Below are positions 16,778-25,759 of a stretch of DNA of 35,897 nt, piece after piece (the first letter of the stretch is position 1; each line of letters opens with the position of its first letter). Under the pieces are notes generated by a model. The model did not search any database, had not been told where the DNA came from, and saw only the letters and a list, made by a program, of their open reading frames with translations. This DNA is from Candidatus Bathycorpusculum termitum. GTDB taxonomy: Archaea > Thermoproteota > Bathyarchaeia > Bathyarchaeales > Bathycorpusculaceae. Position numbers and translations under genes: made by a program. The DNA lies in assembly GCA_031254875.1 (NCBI GenBank), contig JAIRTW010000053.1, positions 1 to 35,897 of the forward strand, written 5' to 3'.

Positions 16778-17328
16778 ACAGATACAACCTTAAGTTAGCA
16801 ATAGGTTTACGTTAACAGTAGTTCTTGTGCCTCAAATAAAAGCATGCTGATTGAACACAACCAGACTAAAACAAAAAAGCTACTACGTTAACAAAGTTAG
16901 ATTAGTTTGATTACCGCTAACTGTTGCTAGCTGACCTAATATAACTTTGTCAAGGCACTACTCTACAACTACAACTAAACCAAGGAAGCTAACGCCAACT
17001 GGCAATCTGTGAACACCCATAGAAGCCTATGAAGAAAAACTCCGGAAAATATCCAGCGATGGAAACCCCAAAAAGTTAAACCACCACGCAATAATCAAAT
17101 GGAACAACTTCAAGGACATTTTAGAGGATGAAAAGGTCGGGTATATCAAGAACCTGAATCGACAAATACACAGATAGAAAAACTACAGTTAAACGTACCA
17201 CAGACCAGCCCTTCCTCTGTAATGACACCTAGGCAGGATAGAAAAGCAGACGCACCGCAAAGAGGTAGTATCTAAGGGCCCCAAAAAACAAGATACACCT
17301 AAAACTTGGCTGATGCGCTGTTGCATGT
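16778..17328. other. Gap, 550 nt, upstream of pheS
   Basis: No complete gene is seen. A plus-strand frame at about 17013-17176 (EAYEEKLRKISSDGNPKKLN, then a lysine-rich end) reads like the tail of a real protein but has no start codon. It may be a gene relic. The pheS promoter should lie near 16790-16830 but no clean TATA box stands out. Confidence 0.35.
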
Positions 17329-17433
17329 CTATTTGGCTTTGCCGGCTTTTTTAGCGCAGGCGGTACTACAGTATTTTGCTTTGGCATCAAATGTTGTGAA
17401 GGGTTTTTTGCATACTTGGCATTTCTTATCCAA
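17329..17433 (-). CDS. Very small zinc-finger protein, 34 aa
   Basis: From TTG 17433 the frame reads DKKCQVCKKPFTTFDAKAKY followed by CSTACAKKAGKAK and a TAG. The C-x-x-C ... Y-C-S-x-x-C pattern is a compact treble-clef-like zinc knuckle seen in small archaeal and bacterial proteins. A strong SD (GGAGG) lies about 9 nt upstream of the TTG, which supports real translation. The longer open frame over this site is in another register and makes no sense as protein. The role is unknown; the basic tail suggests nucleic-acid contact. Confidence 0.7.
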   Translation of the reverse strand: MDKKCQVCKKPFTTFDAKAKYCSTACAKKAGKAK

Positions 17434-17746
17434 ACACTCAGCCTCCTCTCTGTATAGAAGAATACTTTAACGCTAAAAGGCTTACTAATACAGAGCACAC
17501 TAACAACCACAACGCACCCAAACAGCAGAATAATACTACAGCAACACCAAGAGGAAACACAAAACTGTTCAGCGTACATACATTGAGGTTATATCTAAGA
17601 GAGAAATAGAAGAAACAGGATTGTTCTACCCCTGTGACAACTCGGTTTGTGGGAGCAGGGTTCATGGCTAAAAAATATGCACAGAATAAGGAAAATATAA
17701 CACTAAGAACACTAAGAAGGGGTATTTTTAGAGCCCTAACGGGAAA

Positions 17747-18007
17747 TTATGTGCCCGGAACCACCACCAATGTTTTAGGTTTAATCACCAAATTCAATCT
17801 TAGAGCGAACTCATATTTGCCTTTATCTTTGCTTACGGCTATATTGAAGCCCTCCAAATTGATCCCCATGGGTTCGCCGCCACGGGCAACCCCGCGGATG
17901 TTGCCCACGAAATCACTGATTTGACCAATAAGGTCGTTAATATTAAAACTGACATTTGATGTCTCCTCTACCTCAGACGCCTCTTTACATACATCACATT
18001 CAACCAC
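17747..18007 (-). CDS. Hypothetical protein with N-terminal CxxC, 86 aa
   Basis: The protein opens VVECDVCKEASEVEETSNVS, then NINDLIGQISDFVGNIRGVA, and ends with alternating strands (KYEFALRLNLVIKPKTLVVV). GTG 18007 is chosen because the perfect SD GGAGGTG lies 6 nt upstream; TTG 18010 is an alternative. The CDVC pair could be half of a metal site in a dimer. No family is recognised. The gene is on the same strand as the 34-residue zinc protein, 313 nt upstream of it. Confidence 0.6.
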   Translation of the reverse strand: MVECDVCKEASEVEETSNVSFNINDLIGQISDFVGNIRGVARGGEPMGINLEGFNIAVSKDKGKYEFALRLNLVIKPKTLVVVPGT

Positions 18008-18593
18008 CAAGTTCACCTCCAAAAAAGCCTACACACAAACACACAGAAACCGCTTTAAAGATGTGTGACTGCACAAAGACAAACACAAACAACACCAAAG
18101 AAGCAACTGAGATTTAAGAGACAGACCATCGAAGGATGGATTTATTGAATCTGAATTCTCACAATGATTACGCCATACACTGAAAGTTATTCGTTATTTT
18201 TAATCATACACGTCAATTATTTTCCGTTATGTTTATGGTTATAAATTTGTATTTTCACAGGGTTAAGTGCATTATCAAATTTCATCAGGGTATATGTACA
18301 ATTACATCATACAACAACAAGATATGGGTCGCAAAAAACAACAAACCAACACTAAATACACCAGGGGATACAATGCACATAAACAAACCGATCACATGTA
18401 CATTATAAAAACGCGAAGAATTCAGGATTGAACAAAACAGAACCAACCAGCAAAAAAAATACAAGACACATATGCTATCTCATGAGCTTGCCAGCTACTG
18501 ATCTATTTAGCGGAGGATAACTCGAAATGGAGCTCGACTAAACAGAAGACCTTTTAAAACTATAAAGATAAGTGAGTTATAGGGGCGAATAAT
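18008..18593. other. Gap, 585 nt
   Basis: No supported gene. A 35-codon basic ORF from ATG 18323 lacks an SD. At about 18511-18540 a strong SD (GCGGAGG) precedes a four-codon ORF, MELD-stop, about 55 nt ahead of the next gene. This could be a leader ORF or chance. Confidence 0.4.
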
Positions 18594-19430
18594 CTGAAAA
18601 TTGCTTTGATATGTTGGGGGTCTCTTTATTGGAATTGCCGAGGTTTAAAACTCGAGGGTTCTTGGAATTATGATGGCCCCAAATTGCCTATAGAATTTGC
18701 ACGTAAGTCAGAGAAAACACCGCTAACGCTTGTATTGTATCAAAAAGCACCCAAAATTCAAACTCTATGGAATATATTTAATTTCTCTAACTTGAACGAA
18801 GCAGTTTCGGCCCTGGCAACCAGAGAAGGAACAACCGAGAGGAACATAGGATTCTATTCACGCTTTGATGGCAAATATCGCTGCAATACCATTCCAGATA
18901 TTATTGGAACAATCGAAAAATGGGTTAGAAGCAAAGGACTGGATGCAGCTGTTTGGACAGATTTAGAGAACAACTTTTTTGAGAGACTTGGAACTGAACT
19001 CACAGAAGATTCTGTTTATCAGTATATTAATGGGTTAGATGCAAATGAAAAAACTGTTGAAAAAGATTATGTCACAAAAATACATCCTCAAATTGATACG
19101 CCTATACGCCGTTTGATGAGGATAAAATTTGACTGGCGAAGTCTAACCGAATATCACCATGGTTTCTGGCTTAACAAAAACATATTCATAATTGCCGATG
19201 AGATAGAACTAAAAAAAGTAAAAAGAGAAGATTATGTTCATGGAATCCAAGAAGCAGACATGCTGGTTTTCACTAATGCGGTAGAAATGCTTGTAGCTAA
19301 CAACGGAAAAATTCTTGGTGAAACCAAAAAACCCCACTATGGGATATGGTTTGACGCCGCTAACGAAGCTATGAATCAATACGAAAGCCAGCTGATGCAA
19401 CCAAAGGGAAAAACAGAGATTAGTTCTTAG
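18594..19430 (+). CDS. Gamma-glutamylcyclotransferase-like protein, 278 aa
   Basis: The N-terminus LKIALICWGSLYWNCRGLKL has the W/Y-G-S-L-x-W glycine loop of the GGCT/ChaC fold, and PIEFARKS continues the core strands. Members cyclise gamma-glutamyl groups or act on related amides. The later region (residues about 90-278) is not recognised, so the substrate is open. The first ATG is far inside. The frame that restores the conserved start begins at CTG 18594 with AGGGGCG about 6 nt upstream; TTG 18606 would remove the first strand. The gene overlaps the convergent priL by 11 nt. Confidence 0.6.
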   Translation: MKIALICWGSLYWNCRGLKLEGSWNYDGPKLPIEFARKSEKTPLTLVLYQKAPKIQTLWNIFNFSNLNEAVSALATREGTTERNIGFYSRFDGKYRCNTIPDIIGTIEKWVRSKGLDAAVWTDLENNFFERLGTELTEDSVYQYINGLDANEKTVEKDYVTKIHPQIDTPIRRLMRIKFDWRSLTEYHHGFWLNKNIFIIADEIELKKVKREDYVHGIQEADMLVFTNAVEMLVANNGKILGETKKPHYGIWFDAANEAMNQYESQLMQPKGKTEISS

Positions 19431-20466
19431 CGGTGATTCTTTTAGGTATACCTTGTTTAATTTTATGGTATGTCAGCGGATTTCGTATTCTGCTACATAT
19501 TGGGTCAGTAGTGTTGAGACAGACGCCATGTGTTCTTAATGTAGAACAATTATAAGTAACATAGGCTTGTCCAGTAGTTTTTCCGGCCAAGTTTTCAATC
19601 TGATATTTTGTCTTCTCTTCATTGAAGTCAGATACCTTTGAGAACAAACGGGCAATGGCATCAGTACTCGCCCCTTGGTGAAGTAGATAAGTAACCATGG
19701 TTATTCTTTCTGTGTGCGAAAGATGCGCCCCACTTTTAACCCGATTAATAAGTGCAGTAACACAGGGAGGATATTCACCTTCTTCTGCACGGGGTCCGAT
19801 GTCAAACTTTTCTTCCAACAGGGGTTTTACTTTCAAAAATTCCGCTTTTAACTCCTCTACATCGACCTGTATTTCTTTGGGTAATGCAGCGACCTTATTA
19901 TCGAGGCTTTCTTCAATTCTTTCCTGAACTTCTTCCTGCAACAACCGTGATAGTTCTTCAGAACTTACCAACACCCAACCCTTTTCTAATGCGCGATTTC
20001 CAAGTTTCCACTTAGAAACTTGAGTTAATCGACCCTTTGAGGTGTTTTTGAGAAAATTAGCAAAATTTATCCAAGTTCCGTATGTATCAGTTCGAACTTG
20101 CCATTTGAAAGACTTGGCAATCGCAGGAACAATCTCGGGAGTTTTTTCCGATTGTAGATACGTTTTGATTATTTTTGCTTCGTAAAGTGCATAGCGTTTG
20201 ATTAGTAATGAATCTTCGGTTGCAGAAGCAAGAATAATGGCAGTTGGATAGGAAGCAATCTCTATTTCGGTATTTCTACTAGGGGGCACTGTGACATTTT
20301 GGCCGGGAAATGAGGCAATTATTCTTTGCTTTGCACGTTCCCTTATCGCGGGTGCATCGGCGATGTCTTTGAATTCCAACTCTTTTTTAGCTATGAAATC
20401 CCGTGCTTGTGCAATAAAAGGATACTTTACCATGTCTGCTGTGGCGATTGATATGTTAATACCCAA
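19420..20466 (-). CDS. priL: DNA primase large subunit (Fe-S)
   Basis: PriL binds the catalytic PriS and carries a 4Fe-4S cluster needed for primer initiation at replication forks. The 348-residue protein has an N-terminal helical domain (MVKYPFIAQARDFI) and the C-terminal cluster domain with Cys235 (EYPPC), Cys307, Cys316 and Cys324, in the expected order and spacing. The start may be TTG 20466 or ATG 20433 (MVKYPF), as the first 11 residues are not diagnostic. PriS is not in the window. Confidence 0.93.
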   Translation of the reverse strand: MGINISIATADMVKYPFIAQARDFIAKKELEFKDIADAPAIRERAKQRIIASFPGQNVTVPPSRNTEIEIASYPTAIILASATEDSLLIKRYALYEAKIIKTYLQSEKTPEIVPAIAKSFKWQVRTDTYGTWINFANFLKNTSKGRLTQVSKWKLGNRALEKGWVLVSSEELSRLLQEEVQERIEESLDNKVAALPKEIQVDVEELKAEFLKVKPLLEEKFDIGPRAEEGEYPPCVTALINRVKSGAHLSHTERITMVTYLLHQGASTDAIARLFSKVSDFNEEKTKYQIENLAGKTTGQAYVTYNCSTLRTHGVCLNTTDPICSRIRNPLTYHKIKQGIPKRITAKN

Positions 20467-20619
20467 GTCAGAATTGCGTCAATCCCTCATATGCCTTCTG
20501 TACCCTCTGCACATGATGATCATACAAGAAAGAAAAAAACTATGAGAAATAAAACCAATGAGATTTAAACGAATGCGGGGGCACCTGCAGACATCCCCCA
20601 ATAATGATGCATTATGGAA

Positions 20620-21336
20620 CTATGGAGTCAATTGTGTGATGATTCCGAATTTTCTTTCCGCCTTTGCGTATTCTTTCATAAACATATTCTTCACCTCTCC
20701 GCCAAACTCGATATTATCGGTGATCATAAAACTATCATAAATTATTTTGTCTTTAAAAGGCAACAGCACAGTTTCGAGCATGACAGGCAATTGTTGGTGC
20801 ATAGTCTCGGCAATAGACGAATTTATACCCTTAACGCCATAGAGTTTGCATGGTTTGCCACTTTGTATCGACATCAGCACCGAATATTTTGACATATACC
20901 CCATCAACACGAATTCACTCTTTATAAAACCGGTTCGCCATGATTGCAAAATGGCACATTCATCAGCAGAAAGACTGCGAACCTCTTTCAGAAACGCGTC
21001 TATAAGATTTGGTTCCTCCCAAAGTTTTCCTCTAATTTTACAAAGTTGCAAGTCATCATGATAATTTAGACAAATTTGATCGATATACATATTGATAATA
21101 TTACATTTTCTATTAACGAAGTCAAGGAGTTTATGCCATATTTCATAAAACAGCTCGCGTTCATCGTCCGAAAGTTGCGCCCTTCCACCAATTTGAATTA
21201 TCGCACAACATTTCTTGTATTTCTTTCCGCTACCACAAGGGCAGAGTTCATTACGCCCTACTTTTGCTTTTTGAATAATCGGGAGCTGCACAGGAGTGTA
21301 TTTATCAAACATCTTTTCCGATTGTTTTTTGTTCAT
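20620..21336 (-). CDS. SEC-C motif protein, 238 aa
   Basis: Residues 25-44 are a textbook SEC-C zinc motif ([20 protein letters not shown]: Cys32, Cys34, Cys43, Cys44), which in SecA binds zinc and SecB or ribosomes. Here it is placed at the N-terminus rather than at the end. The remaining 190 residues are alpha/beta with no recognised domain. It is therefore an adaptor-like zinc module joined to an unknown domain. It lies upstream of priL on the same strand, with a 150-nt gap, so co-transcription is possible but not shown. Confidence 0.8.
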   Translation of the reverse strand: MNKKQSEKMFDKYTPVQLPIIQKAKVGRNELCPCGSGKKYKKCCAIIQIGGRAQLSDDERELFYEIWHKLLDFVNRKCNIINMYIDQICLNYHDDLQLCKIRGKLWEEPNLIDAFLKEVRSLSADECAILQSWRTGFIKSEFVLMGYMSKYSVLMSIQSGKPCKLYGVKGINSSIAETMHQQLPVMLETVLLPFKDKIIYDSFMITDNIEFGGEVKNMFMKEYAKAERKFGIITQLTP

Positions 21337-21542
21337 TTAGGACTCCGCCAGTAAGCTTACAGGGCATAATTAGCAATTGACAGTTCTTCCAATGCTTCCG
21401 AATTATTTGTATATTTTTACAATCAGCGCTAAATACTCAGGATATAACATTTTGCCATCAGGAAAAGTGGAAAGTTCGCAACATTACCAAAATAATCAGA
21501 AAACTCTTAAAGTGGTTTTTGTGTATGTATTGCGAAGTTTAT

Positions 21543-22742
21543 ATGCCTACTAATCTACCGCCTGACGCACTCGATAAATGGGAAGAAATAGAAAACGCCA
21601 AGAGTCCCCGCGAGAGAATGGAGAAGATGCAGGAATTTCTAAAGTACGTTCCACAACACAAAGGTACCCTCAAACTCCGCGGTGAAATCAAACGTAAAAT
21701 TGCACTTATCAAAAATGACCTTGAAGATAAGAAACGCAAAGGCACGGGTAAGAGTAGCGGAGGCCCAAAACTTTTCGTCGAAAAAGAAGGTTCTGCGCAG
21801 ATGGCGATTCTGGGTATGACCAACGCGGGCAAAAGCTGTTTAATGCAGGCGGTCACCAAAGCTAACGTGGTTGTTGGCCCAACCGCGTTTACCACACGTC
21901 AGCCGGTGCCAGGCATTATGGATTTTGGTGATGTACAGTTTCAATTGGTGGAGACGCCTGCGGTTATGGAGGGTAGCGGCGATGGACGTGCTTGGGGACC
22001 CGTGACACTTGGGGTGGCGCGCAATGCGGATGGTGTATTGTTGATGGTGGATCTCAGCCAGGACCCAGTGGAGCAACTGGAGCTTTTGGTGACTGAGTTG
22101 GAGAAGAGCCGGGTACTGGTAACCCGGCCTAATGGACGGGTGGAAATTGACCGCCGTCACGCCGGGGCGTCGCTTCGTATTATTTTAATCGGCAAGCTTA
22201 TTGGTACCACCATGAAGGATGTGGAGATGATGCTGCGTAGCTACCGTATTAACGATGCGATCATCAAAATTACTGGCGAAGTCACCCTCGATGATATTGA
22301 GGACTCCATTTTTGAAACCACCACCTACAAGCCCGCCGTAGTTGTCGCCAATAAACTTGACACGAAAGACGCTGAAGCCAATTTGCGCATCCTCAAAAAA
22401 TACGTTAACAACAAGATGCCGGTCGTGGCGATGTCGTGTGAACAAAAAGAAGGTATTGAGGAACTGGGCAAAGCGATGATTGCAAGTTTAGGTATCATCC
22501 GGGTCTACACTAAAGAGCCGGGGAACAAACAAGACACCGGACGCCCCTTTGCACTAAAAAAGGGCTCAACCATGGGCGATTTAGCCCGCAATATCCATAA
22601 AGAATTCATATCTAACTTTATGTTTGCAATGGTTTGGGCAAAACGACTGCCGTTTAGCCCCAAAAAAGTCGGCTTAAACTTTGAGCTCGACGACGGCGAC
22701 ATCGTTGAGATCCACGTTAAAACCCGCGGTACAACTGAATAG
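21543..22742 (+). CDS. DRG/Obg-related GTPase with C-terminal TGS domain
   Basis: Residues 1-80 are a charged helical region. The G domain has the P-loop GMTNAGKS at 91-98, a switch I segment TAFTTRQPVPG at 114-124 and NKLD at 270-273 for guanine recognition. An SAK-like position falls in MSCEQKEG. The C-terminal 80 residues are a TGS domain (RPFALKKGSTMGDLARNIHK, then LDDGDIVEIHVK). This resembles ribosome-associated DRG proteins. The G3 element is unusual: VETPA at 136-140 where DLPG is expected, so gamma-phosphate sensing may differ. ATG 21543 is chosen over the in-frame GTG 21519. Confidence 0.88.
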   Translation: MPTNLPPDALDKWEEIENAKSPRERMEKMQEFLKYVPQHKGTLKLRGEIKRKIALIKNDLEDKKRKGTGKSSGGPKLFVEKEGSAQMAILGMTNAGKSCLMQAVTKANVVVGPTAFTTRQPVPGIMDFGDVQFQLVETPAVMEGSGDGRAWGPVTLGVARNADGVLLMVDLSQDPVEQLELLVTELEKSRVLVTRPNGRVEIDRRHAGASLRIILIGKLIGTTMKDVEMMLRSYRINDAIIKITGEVTLDDIEDSIFETTTYKPAVVVANKLDTKDAEANLRILKKYVNNKMPVVAMSCEQKEGIEELGKAMIASLGIIRVYTKEPGNKQDTGRPFALKKGSTMGDLARNIHKEFISNFMFAMVWAKRLPFSPKKVGLNFELDDGDIVEIHVKTRGTTE

Positions 22743-22880
22743 ACACTGAAAACAATTTAGCAAAAACAGATAACTAAAGGTAAAATACTAAATTTTCTAA
22801 CGTAACTGCACAATAAAAATGTCACCTTAAAATCGGGGCAGTTAGGGTTTCTAAAACAAATGGAGAAGAAAGGGGTTGTT

Positions 22881-23474
22881 TTATCTGCTGGATTGTGCGA
22901 CGCGTTCGATTTCGTTGCGTTTAGCGACACCGGCGGATTTGATGTCTTTAGCTGCTGCAAGCACAAGTTCGTCTGCAAGAGTTTCTTGTATGCTACGAGG
23001 GTTGTTGGCTGAAGTAGCGCGGGCACCTGCAGTTATGTGGCGGATGGCAAGGTCGATTCTGCGCTGGGGTGCAACGTCAACTGAGAGGTGATAGACAACT
23101 CCACCGTAGCTGACACGTGTAGTATCTTCGCAGGGTGCTGCATTTTCGACTGCATGCACCAATACATCTATGGGGTTTTTGCCTGTACGCAGGTTAATAA
23201 TTTCAAAGGTTTCTTTGACAATGTTGGTTGCTTTGGCTTTTTTACCAGCATTTTTGCCGCCGCGCATCAAGCCGTTGATTAAACGTTCAACAATGTTAAC
23301 GCGGGCTTTGCGGAATCTTTGGTGTTCGTGGCGACCCATACTGTGAGGAGCAACCATCGGAGTCAAGTTGAGATACCGCTGGAGTCCAATATCTTTGACT
23401 GTGATTTCTTTGAAGCTCCATTTCTGGAAAAGTTTAATTTCCTGTGGCTGAGAGACACTTGTTGTTTGTGACAT
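22881..23474 (-). CDS. rps7: Small-subunit ribosomal protein uS7
   Basis: uS7 nucleates assembly of the 3' major domain of 16S rRNA. The 197 residues contain family hallmarks: NLTPMVAPHSMGRHEHQRF, the helix VNIVERLINGLMRGGKNAGK, NPIDVLVHAVENAAPCEDTT and QRRIDLAIRHI. The C-terminus ends AKRNEIERVAQSSR. The start lies 5 nt after the rps12 stop, so it is the second gene of a two-gene operon. The elongation-factor genes that often follow in archaea are replaced here by the convergent TGS GTPase. Confidence 0.98.
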   Translation of the reverse strand: MSQTTSVSQPQEIKLFQKWSFKEITVKDIGLQRYLNLTPMVAPHSMGRHEHQRFRKARVNIVERLINGLMRGGKNAGKKAKATNIVKETFEIINLRTGKNPIDVLVHAVENAAPCEDTTRVSYGGVVYHLSVDVAPQRRIDLAIRHITAGARATSANNPRSIQETLADELVLAAAKDIKSAGVAKRNEIERVAQSSR

Positions 23475-23479
23475 GCCTT

Positions 23480-23920
23480 TTACCTTGCCGGTTTCTGTTT
23501 ACGTCCATAGACGAGTTCGTTTAAGCTGACACCGTTAACCATAACGACTTTCCATCTGACACCGGGAATGTCGCCCATGGCACCACCACGGGTACCACCG
23601 ATGCCTTCCACCACGACTTCATCGTGTTCGTCAACGACGTTTAAGGCGCCGTCTCCGGGAAGGAAAGCGGTTATTGTTCTGCCGTTTTTGATAAGCTGGG
23701 TGCGGACACATTTGCGGATGGCGCTGTTTGGCTGCTTAGATTCGACACCTACTTTTTCGAGCACAATACCCCGACTTTGAGGAGCACCCTGCATAGGGTC
23801 AACTTTTTCGTCGAGCATCAACATGCGTCTGTTAAAGTAACGATCGTGCCAGCGGAAGTTCTTCCGTTTCTTAGCTAACTGCCTTGCGGCGAATTCGCCT
23901 CTTGGTGACTTGGAACCCAT
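23480..23920 (-). CDS. rps12: Small-subunit ribosomal protein uS12
   Basis: uS12 sits at the decoding centre. The 146-residue archaeal/eukaryotic-length protein has [20 protein letters not shown] at the start, the [17 protein letters not shown] block that contacts the decoding site, and [24 protein letters not shown] stands 11 nt before ATG 23920. A BRE-TATA (minus strand TTTCCTTTAAATATG) at about 23968-23980 predicts a 25-nt leader. Confidence 0.98.
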   Translation of the reverse strand: MGSKSPRGEFAARQLAKKRKNFRWHDRYFNRRMLMLDEKVDPMQGAPQSRGIVLEKVGVESKQPNSAIRKCVRTQLIKNGRTITAFLPGDGALNVVDEHDEVVVEGIGGTRGGAMGDIPGVRWKVVMVNGVSLNELVYGRKQKPAR

Positions 23921-23967
23921 ACTTTAGATATTCCTTCTTTTTGCACAAGCATAGTCCAAACACTCAT

Positions 23968-23980
23968 ATTTAAAGGAAAC
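23968..23980 (-). promoter_or_regulatory. BRE/TATA promoter of rps12-rps7
   Basis: The minus strand reads TTTCCTTTAAATATG; the purine-poor TTTCC could act as a BRE and TTTAAATA as the TATA box, about 50 nt ahead of ATG 23920. Confidence 0.55.
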
Positions 23981-24209
23981 GAAGCAGAAGAAGCTGAGAG
24001 ACGCTTAAAGTGGCAAGTTATCGGATAACCTGCTCGCGCATACATAAAAAAACTTTTAGCACAACTGCTTCTGTTTAGCCGCATCTTTATGCAACCACCA
24101 AACCACAAGATTCACACATAAAAAAAGACCCAGGAATATTTCCAGTCACCACCAGTCTATGACAGAACACAGAACTAGGTGAATTGAATAGGAAAAAATA
24201 GCAAAACTT

Positions 24210-24248
24210 GAAAAAGGGAGGAGCTTTATTGCTCCATCAATCCCCCTT
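24210..24248 (-). terminator. Hairpin plus T-run behind geranylgeranyl reductase
   Basis: On the minus strand GGAGC and GCTCC pair across AATAAA, with flanking G-run and CCC strengthening the stem, followed by TTTTTC. It lies about 50 nt after the stop of the gene ending at 24299. The rest of 23981-24298 shows no gene. Confidence 0.45.
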
Positions 24249-24298
24249 GTTTAGGCACGATTGTGCTGTTTGCCATAGCGGATATGCTGTATAGCAAC

Positions 24299-25663
24299 TT
24301 ATTGGATGAGTTTTTGTCTGCCTTCCTCTATGAGCCGTATTGTCTGTGCCTGCCATGCCTCAAAGCCCTGAGGCGTTTCGGGGTAGGTATTGTAGTGTGC
24401 ACCTAGGCCTTTCATCATGGTGACGGTTAGGCGGAGTTTGTTGAGAAAGCCGACTCTGCGGAGGCCGCGGAAGACACGTTTAGCGGTTTCGGTGATGTTT
24501 AGGTGGAAGTCATCACCCATACCTGCTTTGAGGACGTCGTCTTCGGTCATGAGTTTTTCATTCATGCCGTAGTTGAGGTCTTCGTCGTTGCAACTTAGCA
24601 AAAACATTTTGAAGATGTCAAGGGTACCTTGTTTTTTGCCGTAGGTGTCTATGTATTTTTTGTTATAGTTCCAGAGGGCTTCTTTAGTGGGTTCGCCTTT
24701 TTCTATGGCTTCAGTGATCTGTTGTCCCGCAAAGTAACCAGATAACATTGAGGGCCCGATGCCGCCGCCATGAATGGGGTTCACAAGAGAAGCCGCATCA
24801 CCGACCAAGACGACCCCGTTGCCGACCATGCTGTCAAGGGGTCTGCGGACAGGATCAAACCATGCGCCGCCAGTTAACACCAACGAGTCATTGAACATGG
24901 GTTTGGTGAAGGTGGTTTTGTAGAGCTGTTCTTTGGGGTTGGGGTAGCCGGTTTTGCGCATGCAGGTGCCGATGCCGACGTTGACGCGGGCACCGCCTTT
25001 GGGGAAAATCCACACGTAACCTCCGGGGCTGGTTTTTTGATTGAGATAGATTTCGCAGAAGCGGGTGTTTTCGGTTTCGTGTTTTAGTTGGCGGATTTCG
25101 CGGTAGCATGCTTCGACGTCTTCGTTGGCTATGTTGCGCTCAATACCGAACTCGACTGGGAGTTGTTTGCGAACCATACCGAAGTAGCCGGTGGCGTCCA
25201 CCACCACTTTACTGTGCAGTTCGGTTGTTTTGCCAGTTTTGATGTTCTTAGCCAAAATACCAACAACTGCACCTTTCTCGATAATTGGTGAGCGGAAATT
25301 CATGTTATCCTGCAATAGTGTACCTTTGTCTATGGCTTTTTTGAGTAGCCACTGACCAAAGAGGCGCCTGTTGAGGATGTGCCCCACGAAGTCTTTGTCT
25401 GCGATGGTAAATACGGTGTTTTCGTCGGGTGAGAAAATTTTTATGCCATCGATCTTAGCTTCCAGTTCGCCACCGGCGGGTTTTTCGAGCCCTAAAAATT
25501 TGAGGTGATGATCACCCAATGCGTCTCCGCAGATTTTTTCTCCGATTTCCTCTTGGGGTTTTCTTTCGATTAATACAACTTTTAATCCTTTTTCGGCGAC
25601 GGTTTTTGCGGCTATACAACCCGCGGTTCCAGCGCCGACGACTATCACGTCATATTTCTCCAT
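24299..25663 (-). CDS. Geranylgeranyl reductase family flavoprotein (archaeal lipid saturation)
   Basis: These FAD enzymes reduce the double bonds of geranylgeranyl chains in archaeal ether lipids. Residues 8-16 give the Rossmann dinucleotide motif (VGAGTAGCI), ERKPQ at 33-37 ends the second strand, and KICGDALG at 43-50 carries the conserved Cys45 region. YVWIFP at 216-221 is the family's lipid-site motif (Y-x-W-x-F-P), and GDAASLVNPIHGGGI at 288-302 binds FAD. The 454-residue length is within the family range. ATG 25663 has GGAGAG 5 nt upstream. It is divergent from an HxlR regulator and shares a 96-bp control region with it. Confidence 0.92.
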   Translation of the reverse strand: MEKYDVIVVGAGTAGCIAAKTVAEKGLKVVLIERKPQEEIGEKICGDALGDHHLKFLGLEKPAGGELEAKIDGIKIFSPDENTVFTIADKDFVGHILNRRLFGQWLLKKAIDKGTLLQDNMNFRSPIIEKGAVVGILAKNIKTGKTTELHSKVVVDATGYFGMVRKQLPVEFGIERNIANEDVEACYREIRQLKHETENTRFCEIYLNQKTSPGGYVWIFPKGGARVNVGIGTCMRKTGYPNPKEQLYKTTFTKPMFNDSLVLTGGAWFDPVRRPLDSMVGNGVVLVGDAASLVNPIHGGGIGPSMLSGYFAGQQITEAIEKGEPTKEALWNYNKKYIDTYGKKQGTLDIFKMFLLSCNDEDLNYGMNEKLMTEDDVLKAGMGDDFHLNITETAKRVFRGLRRVGFLNKLRLTVTMMKGLGAHYNTYPETPQGFEAWQAQTIRLIEEGRQKLIQ

Positions 25664-25690
25664 GATTCTCTCTCCAACTAACTTTACTTA

Positions 25691-25708
25691 TTACACTATG
25701 TTGTGTAA
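25691..25708. promoter_or_regulatory. Palindrome TTACAC-N6-GTGTAA over the reductase start
   Basis: TTACAC (25691-25696) and GTGTAA (25703-25708) are exact complements. The site covers the start expected for the leftward reductase gene from the A/T-rich box at 25716-25727. Confidence 0.6.
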
Positions 25709-25715
25709 GTAAACC

Positions 25716-25727
25716 TTAATAAATTAT
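25716..25727. promoter_or_regulatory. Shared A/T-rich TATA region between two divergent genes
   Basis: TTAATAAATTAT can be read as a TATA box in both directions. It predicts starts near 25697 on the minus strand and 25746 on the plus strand. Confidence 0.45.
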
Positions 25728-25742
25728 GAAGTGAGAAAAAAC

Positions 25743-25753
25743 ACACCAAGTGT
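25743..25753. promoter_or_regulatory. Palindrome ACAC-CAA-GTGT over the hxlR start
   Basis: ACACCAAGTGT shares the ACAC/GTGT core with the palindrome at 25691-25708 but with a shorter spacer. It sits on the predicted start of the rightward regulator gene. Confidence 0.5.
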
Positions 25754-25759
25754 ATAGCT

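Noticed and set aside
17013-17176. Lysine-rich coding-like fragment
   Set aside because: No start codon and no family match; recorded only in the gap entry.
18323-18430. 35-codon basic ORF
   Set aside because: No ribosome-binding site, repetitive A/C-rich DNA and no recognisable motif.
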